From SAR202 cluster bacterium (lineage in GTDB: Bacteria; Chloroflexota; Dehalococcoidia; UBA3495), in contig VFHG01000080.1 in NCBI GenBank assembly GCA_009392075.1, positions 1-7,408 of the forward strand: a DNA stretch of 7,408 nt, in the 5' to 3' direction. The position numbers and the translations under genes were made by a program. Below the pieces are notes generated by a model that saw only the letters and a list, made by a program, of their open reading frames with translations, had not been told where the DNA came from and did no database searches. The first letter of the stretch is position 1. Every line of letters begins with the position of its first letter. Below, piece after piece: positions 1-5,660 of the stretch.

Positions 1-640
1 AGGGGCCGTCGCCGGTTACAAGTTGGCCTACACCACTCAGGCCCTCCAAAATACGGTGGGGGCAAGCGACCCGGTGCTGGGATTAATTTTGGAAGACAAC
101 ATCCTCCATTCGCCAACCACCCTTACGGCCGCCGATTACGTGCAATTGGCCCTAGAATGCGAAGTTGGGGTCCGGCTCGGCGCCGACCTCTCCGCTGCTG
201 GAGCGCCCTATGACCGGGGAAGAGTCTCAGAGGCGGTGGACTCTCTTTGTACGGCCTTCGAAGTGGTTGACATTCGGCGCACGCCGGGGATGGACCCAAA
301 GGTCCAGTTCATAACCGGAGTCGCCGCCAACATCTTCAACGCCGGCGTGGTGCTGGGAGACCCGGTAACCAGTTGGCGGGACTTGGACCTTCAAGCCGCT
401 TACGGTTCTATGACCATCAACGGCGAGATGGTTGGCGACGGCCACGGTTCGGATGTGATGGGCCACCCGCTGGAACCGCTGGCTTGGTTGGCCAATAAAC
501 TGGCGGAGCAAGGCTTGGGCTTATCGGCCGGCATGGTGATAATTACCGGTAGTATCGTGTCTCCCAAGCCGGTGAAACCCGGAGACATCGCCTCCATAGT
601 GATTGAAGGACTGGGCCGGGCCGAAGTTAACATCGTCTAG
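1..640 (+). CDS. 2-keto-4-pentenoate hydratase / fumarylacetoacetate hydrolase family protein (5' end outside window)
   Basis: The reading frame is open from base 2 to the TAG at 638-640, so the gene is cut by the window edge. The TTG at 23 is probably internal, because the in-frame residues before it (GAVAGYK) match the conserved GYK segment of MhpD-like hydratases. In this family the enzyme adds water to 2-hydroxypenta-2,4-dienoate or similar dienoates in the lower meta-cleavage pathway, using a divalent metal in the cytosol. Counting from the TTG, the expected metal ligands are visible: E45-x-E47 (LECEVGVRLGADL) and E80 (FEVVDIR). The C-terminal signature follows: a PLAWLANKLAEQG stretch near 152-164, then GSIVSPKPVKPGD ending at 188. 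The exact substrate cannot be told; a decarboxylase of the same fold is possible. The serine hydrolase gene starts 35 bp downstream, so co-transcription is likely. Confidence 0.88.
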   Translation, partial: GAVAGYKLAYTTQALQNTVGASDPVLGLILEDNILHSPTTLTAADYVQLALECEVGVRLGADLSAAGAPYDRGRVSEAVDSLCTAFEVVDIRRTPGMDPKVQFITGVAANIFNAGVVLGDPVTSWRDLDLQAAYGSMTINGEMVGDGHGSDVMGHPLEPLAWLANKLAEQGLGLSAGMVIITGSIVSPKPVKPGDIASIVIEGLGRAEVNIV

Positions 641-675
641 CCCATAACGACTTGGATTCAAAAGGACGCAACTGA

Positions 676-1776
676 ATGGTGGTAGCCGCGGAAATCGCTC
701 AGATGGACCCCAGGGGACTCAGGCGTGTAGAAGAGCTATTTGATCAACAGATCGAGACCGGAGTCCACCCGGGCGCGGCATTGGCGGTCTACCGGCACGG
801 CATGCCGGTGCTGGACTTATACAGCGGTCTGGCCAACCAAGAGTCAGGTAAACCGGTGGCCGAAGACACCATGTTTGTCCTCTATTCCTCAACCAAGGCT
901 GTGACGTCAGCCTGCCTCCACATCCTCTGGGAACGGGGCAAGTTTGATTGGGACGACACGGTTGCCGCCCACTGGCCTGAATTCGCCCAGAAAGGGAAGG
1001 AAGAGGTCACCATCAAGCATGTGATGACCCACGAATCGGGCTTTCCCGACACCCCCAGCCATATGACCTGGGACCGCTGGCACGACTGGGAAGCAGCCGT
1101 AGAAGCCATGGAACAGATCCCTCTCGACTACAAGCCGGGCCGGGTGATTGCCTACCATCCCCGGAATTTCGGTTGGGTCGTAGGCGAACTCGTCCGCAGA
1201 ATCGACGGACGCCCCATCGACCGATTCGTCCGCGAAGAGATCGCCGGCCCACAGACATTAGAAGAATTCCACCTGGGCATCGACCCCTCCATGGAAGACC
1301 GGGTAGCCAAGCTATACCCGATGGAAGATTGCGACCGTACTAGCCAGGTTACGATCTATAACAGACCCGAGGTCCATACGGCAGTACTCCCTGCCGGCGG
1401 TGGAATCGCCACGGCCCGGGGACTGGCCCGATTCTACGCCATGATGGCCGGGGGCGGGACGTTAGACGGCGTGACCATGTTGAAGCCGGAGACGGTGGCG
1501 GCGGTAACCAAACAGCAGTCCGAGGGGCTGGACCACAGCCTAGACCGGCAAGTGAAACGGTCATTGGGCCTATCTCTAGGAGACCCGCGCACCGCAGCCC
1601 CGGGCAACGAAAATATACGCACTTTCGGACACGCCGGTTCGGGAACATCCGTCGGCTGGGCCAATCCTGATTCGGGGTTGGCTTTTGCTTACATAACCAA
1701 CGGGTTCCGGGCTGAGGCAACCAACACGCCGCGGCTGGCGGAGATATCTCAAGCCGTCCTAGATGCCGCACTCTAG
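676..1776 (+). CDS. Serine hydrolase, class C beta-lactamase-like (EstB type esterase)
   Basis: This 366-residue protein has the length and motifs of the beta-lactamase-related esterases (PF00144), which hydrolyse esters or amides through an acyl-serine. The nucleophile motif SxxK is S71-S-T-K74, inside LYSSTKAVTS. The second catalytic element is Y160 in AYHPRNFGWVVGEL, the EstB-like form of the YxN motif. The third is H319-A-G321 in FGHAGSGTS, where true beta-lactamases have KTG. VMTHESGFP near 116-124 is another family hallmark. No signal peptide is evident, which argues against a periplasmic penicillinase and for an intracellular esterase. The ATG is supported by AAAGGA at 661-666, nine bases upstream. 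The hydratase ahead of it suggests a catabolic operon, perhaps opening an ester or lactone, but the substrate is unknown. Confidence 0.92.
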   Translation: MVVAAEIAQMDPRGLRRVEELFDQQIETGVHPGAALAVYRHGMPVLDLYSGLANQESGKPVAEDTMFVLYSSTKAVTSACLHILWERGKFDWDDTVAAHWPEFAQKGKEEVTIKHVMTHESGFPDTPSHMTWDRWHDWEAAVEAMEQIPLDYKPGRVIAYHPRNFGWVVGELVRRIDGRPIDRFVREEIAGPQTLEEFHLGIDPSMEDRVAKLYPMEDCDRTSQVTIYNRPEVHTAVLPAGGGIATARGLARFYAMMAGGGTLDGVTMLKPETVAAVTKQQSEGLDHSLDRQVKRSLGLSLGDPRTAAPGNENIRTFGHAGSGTSVGWANPDSGLAFAYITNGFRAEATNTPRLAEISQAVLDAAL

Positions 1777-1805
1777 CGACGGTCTAAACCTCAGGAGACA
1801 GTAAA

Positions 1806-1997
1806 ATGGCGAACCCGAAACAGACCTTCGAGGTTGAATTAGGAACGGACCAGATGGCCTTTATCCGGTCCATGAAAGACAAGTACGACATAGTTGATGA
1901 AAGCAAAACGCTTCGAGTGGTCATCGATTATCTGATCGGCGCCAAGGGCGTTCATGACGAGGTCTTCGAAAAGCGCCGATGTTACCGGTGTGACTAG
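1806..1997 (+). CDS. Small ribbon-helix-helix-like protein with C-terminal CxxC
   Basis: A 63-residue protein with a strong start: AGGAGA at 1793-1798, seven bases before the ATG. Its layout is a short beta-like stretch (TFEVELG, residues 7-13) followed by two helix-prone segments (about 14-28 and 32-46). This resembles a ribbon-helix-helix DNA-binding or antitoxin-type fold. The tail is highly charged and ends RRCYRCD, with C59 and C62 as a possible metal-binding or redox pair. It lies 29 bp after the serine hydrolase and is probably its last co-transcribed gene. It could be a local regulator, but no partner toxin lies beside it. The fold is inferred from pattern only and the function is unknown. 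The gene is convergent with the AroQ-like gene; only 16 bp separate the two stop codons. Confidence 0.75.
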   Translation: MANPKQTFEVELGTDQMAFIRSMKDKYDIVDESKTLRVVIDYLIGAKGVHDEVFEKRRCYRCD

Positions 1998-2013
1998 GCC
2001 CTGATATCGGCCT

Positions 2014-2439
2014 TTAGGCCATCTGTTTGACCGCTTCCAAGGCTAGTTTATATCCGTAGACACCAAAGCCGTACACCGCGCCCTTGCAGACGGGAAGCAC
2101 CTGAGAGACGGTCCCCCTGGCGGTCGGGTTGGAAGCGTGCACTTCGATCACTGGGAATTTCACCTGAGAGATAGCGCCCTTTATTGGTCCGGTGGTGGTG
2201 GTGTAGCCGGCCGGGTTTATCAGCGCGGCATCAAAATCCCGGTCATGGGCGTCGTATAAAGCATTCACCACTTCACCCTCGATGTTCGAATGCATCAACT
2301 CGATGTCTATGCCCAGGCCCTCCGCGTAACCCAAGATTTGCTCGTTCATCTCTTCCAGGGTCATGGGCCCAAAGGTCTCCAGTTGGACCTTTCCGCGCAT
2401 ATTCATGCCCGCGCCTTGGATTACCAGCACCTTACCCAT
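2014..2439 (-). CDS. Type II 3-dehydroquinate dehydratase (AroQ) family protein, catalytically divergent
   Basis: The 141-residue length and overall pattern fit AroQ, the small dodecameric enzyme that dehydrates 3-dehydroquinate. Recognisable blocks are KVLVIQGAGMN (3-13), SNIEGEVVNALYDA (51-64), NPAGYT (75-80), IEVHASNPTAR (98-108) and GFGVYGYKLALEA (124-136). However, the catalytic loop is altered. Aligned to the canonical GPN...R...YG loop, the GPN Asn is G11, the Arg is V18 and the catalytic Tyr is F23. The canonical His of the THTS motif is T81, and the second Arg of the HAREEFR block is S112. N75, E99, H101, S103 and R108 remain. Standard DHQase chemistry needs the Tyr/Arg pair, so a different reaction or a binding role is likely. 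The start is supported by AGGAGA at 2452-2447, seven bases away. The gene lies 27 bp after the protoglobin and is surely co-transcribed with it. Automatic annotation would probably call it aroQ. Confidence 0.85.
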   Translation of the reverse strand: MGKVLVIQGAGMNMRGKVQLETFGPMTLEEMNEQILGYAEGLGIDIELMHSNIEGEVVNALYDAHDRDFDAALINPAGYTTTTGPIKGAISQVKFPVIEVHASNPTARGTVSQVLPVCKGAVYGFGVYGYKLALEAVKQMA

Positions 2440-2466
2440 GGGATTTTCTCCTAAATACCTGATTGA

Positions 2467-3036
2467 TTATTCGTTAGGCGCCGACGGCGCTTCGCCGTCT
2501 GCCTCAGTTGGGGTCTCATTGATATAGCCGGCTTGCAAGATATCAAGCTGTACCATCATCAATTTGTTCCAGGCCACCGAGGCCCGCATCACTTCCCGCG
2601 GGTCTTCGATTTCTTCTTGGAATATCCGGGCCAGCTCTGTCTGAATGTATGACATGGACCCGACCATGAACCGACTGGGAATGGAACCGAGGTGGGCCCG
2701 GTGGGACGGGGGATGGCTGTGGACGATGCCAGTGGCCAACAGCCTGATGGGGTAGTCATCGTCTATCTTGAAACTGATAGAGCCAGTCAGCCAGCGCAAC
2801 AAACTGTGCTTGCGCCGGTCCAGTTTTTGCTCGTCAACCTCGCCTCCCGCCTCCAGGAAAAATCGGCGAGTTTCGGGAAATTTTAAGAAGTGGTCGTAGA
2901 CTGCGGCCGTGATTTCTTCGCCCCTGGCCAAAACCAAATCTCGGGTGGACTCGATAACATCCAGTTCCGCCTGATCAAGACCAACGAAATCGGCAACCTC
3001 TTTCATTCGGGCCGGCCAATCTACGATCCGCTGCAT
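2467..3036 (-). CDS. Protoglobin-family heme protein, single domain
   Basis: This 189-residue protein resembles protoglobins and the sensor domain of globin-coupled sensors (PF11563), which bind heme with O2, CO or NO. Family features are an N-terminal helix (RIVDWPARMKEVADFVGL), then VYDHFLKFPETRRFF (46-60), where Y47 is a candidate distal residue. RRKHSLLRWL (74-83) follows, then the heme-binding helix region around 103-128 with four histidines (H106, H108, H112, H115). H106 aligns with the usual G-x-V-H proximal position and H115 is the alternative. No transducer, kinase or cyclase domain follows; the C-terminus is a short acidic tail from about 172. It could therefore be a gas carrier, an NO-detoxifying protein or a stand-alone sensor. 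The ATG has GGAG about six bases upstream, and the AroQ-like gene follows after 27 bp. Confidence 0.88.
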   Translation of the reverse strand: MQRIVDWPARMKEVADFVGLDQAELDVIESTRDLVLARGEEITAAVYDHFLKFPETRRFFLEAGGEVDEQKLDRRKHSLLRWLTGSISFKIDDDYPIRLLATGIVHSHPPSHRAHLGSIPSRFMVGSMSYIQTELARIFQEEIEDPREVMRASVAWNKLMMVQLDILQAGYINETPTEADGEAPSAPNE

Positions 3037-3092
3037 GTCTACTCCAGGATTTCTTTGGGCCGGCTCCGGTGGTCGTCGGTCCAGTGCAACCG

Positions 3093-3121
3093 AATATAAC
3101 CCTTCCCATTGGACCGGGCAA
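3093..3121 (-). promoter_or_regulatory. Sigma70-like promoter of the protoglobin/AroQ-like unit
   Basis: Read on the minus strand, TTGCCC (3121-3116) and TATATT (3098-3093) are separated by exactly 17 bases. That gives 4/6 and 5/6 matches to the consensus hexamers. A start near 3086 would leave a leader of about 50 nt before the globin ATG. The -10 overlaps one arm of an inverted repeat, and the -35 directly abuts a second dyad. The globin and AroQ-like genes may therefore be expressed independently of the MFS gene upstream. Confidence 0.6.
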
Positions 3122-3162
3122 GAGATGCATTCTGCCTATGCGTCTCCACCAAATGGGTTATA
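3095..3162. repeat. Long-range inverted repeat around the globin promoter
   Basis: TATAACCC (3095-3102) is repeated inverted as GGGTTATA (3155-3162), a perfect 8-base pair of arms 52 bases apart. A second imperfect pair just inside, CCCATTGG (3105-3112) and CCAAATGGG (3149-3157), shares three bases with the outer arm. The 9-base dyad at 3122-3146 sits in the middle, so the whole 68 bases can be drawn as nested hairpins. The element fills half of the 135 bp gap between the MFS stop and the globin start. It could be two copies of an operator or a structured RNA segment. Confidence 0.4.
3122..3146. promoter_or_regulatory. Near-palindromic dyad abutting the globin -35, candidate operator
   Basis: GAGATGCAT (3122-3130) and ATGCGTCTC (3138-3146) form an inverted repeat with 8 of 9 symmetric positions and a 7-base centre. 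It lies immediately upstream of the -35, centred about 48 bases before the inferred start, where a dimeric regulator could bind. As RNA, the odd pair is a U-G wobble on the plus strand and an A-C mismatch on the minus strand. This makes a DNA-level operator the simpler reading for the minus-strand unit. The left half resembles the NsrR half-site, but the half-to-half spacing is two bases too long. Confidence 0.45.
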
Positions 3163-3171
3163 GACCGGTTT

Positions 3172-4455
3172 CTAGTCCGGTTCTGGGCCTGGATTCGCCG
3201 CCGCTTCCGACTCGGCTTGGACCAGAGGATTCCAGAGCAAAGGGGATATGAACATGGCGGGCAACAGGAGAAACAGCCCGGCCGATGCGTTCAAGGAAAT
3301 TGCCAATTGGATGGAGACTGCGGATGCCACGGCGCCCATTTCAATCGCCCCCAAAGGCGTTCCAGCCCCGATGCACACACTGAGCAGGCCCATCATTCGG
3401 CCTCGCATATCGTGGGGAGTGGCGAGCATGGTCACTGCGCTCTGCATGGTTGAGAAACCGGACTGGGCAACTCCACTCAGCGTCAGCAGCCCGAACGTTA
3501 ATCCGTACCAAGGCGACCAGACAAATATGATTCCAATTAAGAGCACTCCCGTGGAACCCAGTACGAACACCCGCCCGTGATAGCGCAGGTCACGGGAGAT
3601 GGCCATGATTCCTGCCCCCGCTAATTGCCCAAAACCATCGGCGGCAACCAACAGACCAACCAACGTAACACCAACTCCCAAGTGATCCCGGCCGATGGCC
3701 GGGATGAATTGCTGGACGGGAAATGCCAGGGCGTTCATCACGATGGTGATGTAGAACAGCCCCACCAAAACAGGGCTGCGCCAGGCGTAGCTTACGGCGA
3801 CCTTCAAGCTACGTATGACGGGCTCTAGGTGGGCTGGGCCTCGGTAGTCCGGTATCCGAAGCCGGGTCATCAATGCGAGATTGGAAAGATGGATCACCAG
3901 CAAAAACAGATAGGCTTCCGTGAATCCGGCGGCGCCCAAGATTATTCCGCCGACGATTGGCCCCGTCATCTTGCCGATATTGTTGCTGATCACGTCCAGA
4001 GACAAAGCGTTGACCAACCGCCGCTGCCCGACGATGTCAAAGATGGCGGTACGGCGGGACGGGTCTTCGATGGCCTTTGTGAGACCTTGAACAAACACTG
4101 CCAGGAAGACGTGCCAGGCTTCGATCAACTCAAAGTCGTAGGCGATGACCGAAAGCAGTATGGCTGTCGTCAGAACATTGATCAGTTGGCCCGCGATCAA
4201 TATGCGGCCTCTGGGGAAACGGTCGGCGATGTAGCCCGTGAACATGGAAATGATCGGCCGGGAAAGGTTGTTAAAGGCCAGGACCAGGCCAAGTTGGAAA
4301 TAGGAGTCGGTCAGCTGGAGGATCAACCAACTCAAGACCAGCAGCTCCATGCGGCGGCCAAACTCGCCCACGCTTCCGACATACCAGATAAGCCGGAAAT
4401 CGGCGTTCTGCAATACCGTCCAAAGTGTCCCTTTAACCCCTGAAAATTGCCCCAT
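3172..4455 (-). CDS. MFS transporter, EntS-like exporter (MFS_3 type)
   Basis: A 427-residue hydrophobic protein with about 12 predictable membrane segments, the normal size for a major facilitator. The cytoplasmic loop 2-3 carries motif A, G74-Y-I-A-D78-R79-F-P-R82-G-R84, typical of proton-driven antiporters. The N-terminus (LQNADFRLIWYVGSVGEFGRRMELLVLSW) and the GPIVGGIILG segment resemble the enterobactin-exporter and macrolide-efflux branch. It most likely sits in the cytoplasmic membrane and exports a small molecule; the substrate cannot be told. The ATG is preceded by AGGGAG at 4473-4468, 12 bases away, which is rather far, so the true start may differ slightly. It is the first gene of the minus-strand block. 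The globin 135 bp downstream has its own promoter, so joint function is uncertain. Confidence 0.9.
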   Translation of the reverse strand: MGQFSGVKGTLWTVLQNADFRLIWYVGSVGEFGRRMELLVLSWLILQLTDSYFQLGLVLAFNNLSRPIISMFTGYIADRFPRGRILIAGQLINVLTTAILLSVIAYDFELIEAWHVFLAVFVQGLTKAIEDPSRRTAIFDIVGQRRLVNALSLDVISNNIGKMTGPIVGGIILGAAGFTEAYLFLLVIHLSNLALMTRLRIPDYRGPAHLEPVIRSLKVAVSYAWRSPVLVGLFYITIVMNALAFPVQQFIPAIGRDHLGVGVTLVGLLVAADGFGQLAGAGIMAISRDLRYHGRVFVLGSTGVLLIGIIFVWSPWYGLTFGLLTLSGVAQSGFSTMQSAVTMLATPHDMRGRMMGLLSVCIGAGTPLGAIEMGAVASAVSIQLAISLNASAGLFLLLPAMFISPLLWNPLVQAESEAAANPGPEPD

Positions 4456-4486
4456 CCCGATGAGATGCTCCCTATTGCGGACCCAC

Positions 4487-4515
4487 TCCCAGCCAGGTAT
4501 GTGCAGTAGCTGGGA
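4487..4515. repeat. Inverted repeat in the MFS upstream region
   Basis: TCCCAGC (4487-4493) and GCTGGGA (4509-4515) are perfect 7-base arms with a 15-base loop. They lie 32 bases upstream of the MFS start. They could be an operator or a leader hairpin for the MFS gene. No convincing promoter hexamers for that gene were found nearby; the best -10-like string is TAGAAT (4550-4545, minus strand), without a matching -35. Confidence 0.3.
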
Positions 4516-4553
4516 AGTTTGCTGTGATGCGGAATAACTTGGTCATTCTACTC

Positions 4554-4588
4554 CCAACCCTCAGTTGGCTTCATTGACACCAATTGAA
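4554..4588. repeat. Two short dyads at the divergent promoter region
   Basis: CCAAC (4554-4558) with GTTGG (4564-4568) forms a compact 5-base dyad with a 5-base centre, just upstream of the phosphodiesterase -35. It is followed at once by an imperfect dyad, TTCATTG (4570-4576) and CAATTGAA (4581-4588), with one extra T, which spans the -35 itself. Both could be binding sites for a regulator acting on either divergent gene. They are short and could be chance. Confidence 0.25.
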
Positions 4589-4603
4589 GGGCCTAAGTAT
4601 GGT
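4574..4603 (+). promoter_or_regulatory. Sigma70-like promoter of the glycerophosphodiesterase gene
   Basis: A perfect TTGACA (4574-4579) is followed after 18 bases by TATGGT (4598-4603), which matches 4 of 6 positions of TATAAT. A start near 4610 gives a short leader of about 23 nt that includes the ribosome site TGAGGT at 4621-4626. Confidence 0.5.
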
Positions 4604-4632
4604 GGACGCGCCCCTTAACTTGAGGTCTCAAA

Positions 4633-5442
4633 TTGTCAACTGTAAGTAGCATTCAACGGGTCACCCGCTGGGATTTTCCGCCCGGTTCTCTGCCCTTACC
4701 GCTGATTATCGCCCACCGCGGCGACGTGACCAACGCTCCGGAGAACACCATTCCGGCATTCCAGAGGGCCCTGGAACTTGGCGCCGATGGGATTGAGTTG
4801 GATGTCCGCCTGAGCAAGGACGAAAAGCTCGTGGTGTTCCACGACCGTCGCCTCGAGCGAACGTCTAACGGAAATGGCCCGGTAAACCACTCAACCCTAG
4901 ATGAAGTTCGGGCGCTCGACGCCGGGTCTTGGTTTGCCTCTGAATTCGCAGGAGAGCAGCCACCGACGCTGGACGAGGTCTTTGAATCGTTGCCTGCTGA
5001 TTTTCTGATCAATGTGGAGATGAAGGCCATCATGAAAGGCATGAGACTCATCGCCCACAAAGTTGCGGAGGTTGTGCGGCGTCATGTCCGCTGGGACAGT
5101 ACGCTGGTGGCATCTTTCAATCCGATCGCGCTATGGGAACTCCGGAAGATCGAAGCGAAGATCGTCCGGGGATACATCTGGTCTCGCCGTCACCCTTTCC
5201 CGATACGGTCTCGCATCTTCAGCCCATTGGTGCAGGCAGACTGGTACGACCCCGCCAACGACTCATACAACACCAAACTACACCGGAAATTCCAGTTACG
5301 GGGCGCCAGGGTGTTGGCCTGGGACCTGGACTTCGACCGCGACATGGAACGGATGGCGGGCGCCCGGCTGGAAGCCATCGTCACCGATTCATTGGAAGAG
5401 ATGTTGGACCGCAGACGGAATATTGCAGAACGTTTGACCTGA
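4633..5442 (+). CDS. Glycerophosphodiester phosphodiesterase (GDPD family, UgpQ-like)
   Basis: The 269-residue protein has the GDPD barrel signature. Family enzymes split glycerophosphodiesters from phospholipid turnover into glycerol-3-phosphate and an alcohol, using a divalent metal. Catalytic and metal residues are visible: H28-R-G30 (IIAHRG), E37-N-T39, E55-L-D57 (GIELDVRLS), H70-D71 (VVFHDRRLERTSNG) and E129 in NVEMK. The end AWDLDFDRDMERM...LEAIVTD (229-251) fits the usual GVDGIITD block. There is no signal peptide, so a cytosolic enzyme is likely. The TTG start is chosen because TGAGGT (4621-4626) lies six bases upstream and no ATG or GTG occurs before the HRG motif. It has its own promoter, and dnaG lies 218 bp downstream with another. 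Substrate specificity cannot be told. Confidence 0.93.
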   Translation: MSTVSSIQRVTRWDFPPGSLPLPLIIAHRGDVTNAPENTIPAFQRALELGADGIELDVRLSKDEKLVVFHDRRLERTSNGNGPVNHSTLDEVRALDAGSWFASEFAGEQPPTLDEVFESLPADFLINVEMKAIMKGMRLIAHKVAEVVRRHVRWDSTLVASFNPIALWELRKIEAKIVRGYIWSRRHPFPIRSRIFSPLVQADWYDPANDSYNTKLHRKFQLRGARVLAWDLDFDRDMERMAGARLEAIVTDSLEEMLDRRRNIAERLT

Positions 5443-5490
5443 ACCGTTCCAGCCCCGAAGTCATCGAACAGAGTTCCTGAACCTACCTCA

Positions 5491-5519
5491 TTGCCTGTCA
5501 AGCGCACGCTCAATATGAT
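5491..5519 (+). promoter_or_regulatory. Sigma70-like promoter upstream of dnaG
   Basis: TTGCCT (5491-5496) and TATGAT (5514-5519) are separated by exactly 17 bases, matching 4/6 and 5/6 consensus positions. An overlapping TAAAAT (5519-5524) is an alternative -10. The -35 resembles that of the globin promoter in this window (TTGCCC). A start near 5526 gives a leader of about 135 nt before the dnaG ATG. Confidence 0.5.
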
Positions 5520-5525
5520 AAAATA

Positions 5526-5660
5526 GTCTATTACGATTGTGTTTAGCGTACAACGTGATTATTGGTCAATGCTGTTGATGGGCGGTGGAACCACGAAGCG
5601 ACCCATGGAATCAGGCGGGCGGGCAACGGGCGCCAGGCTCATTGGCGAAGCGGTCGCAGC
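5526..5660 (+). promoter_or_regulatory. dnaG leader with start-proximal hairpin
   Basis: This stretch carries no recognisable gene. CGCCA (5631-5635) and TGGCG (5643-5647) form a 5-base hairpin with a 7-base loop, ending 13 bases before the dnaG ATG. There is no clear Shine-Dalgarno sequence in front of that ATG. A short open frame (GTG 5539 or ATG 5569 to TGA 5662-5664, 41 or 31 codons) overlaps the dnaG start as ATGA, the arrangement used for translational coupling. It also lacks a good ribosome site, so whether it is translated is doubtful. Confidence 0.3.

Noticed and set aside
1349..1771. 140-codon minus-strand frame inside the serine hydrolase gene
   Set aside because: The Arg/Pro/Trp-rich product is typical of an antisense frame in GC-rich DNA, and the plus strand has all catalytic motifs.
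676..1776. True antibiotic-resistance beta-lactamase
   Set aside because: There is no signal peptide, and HAG replaces the KTG motif, which fits esterase-type relatives better.
1996..2020. AGGCC/GGCCT hairpins between the convergent stops, considered as a bidirectional terminator
   Set aside because: The arms are only five bases, the best pairing leaves a two-base loop, and no T-tract follows on either strand.
3037..3171. Possible tRNA or known small RNA in the MFS-globin gap
   Set aside because: No cloverleaf with a T-loop or anticodon arm could be drawn; the symmetry is better explained by promoter-linked inverted repeats.
3164..3181. ACCGG/CCGGT dyad overlapping the MFS stop codon, considered as a terminator
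   Set aside because: It has five-base arms, an eight-base loop and no U-rich run downstream in the minus-strand transcript.
3829..4443. 204-codon open frame on the plus strand opposite the MFS gene
   Set aside because: Its product is Gln/Asp-rich with no family features, and the opposite strand encodes a clear transporter. It is an antisense shadow.
5562..5660. Upstream TTG extension of dnaG in the same frame
   Set aside because: The added residues do not resemble DnaG, whereas the ATG at 5661 gives the standard primase N-terminus.
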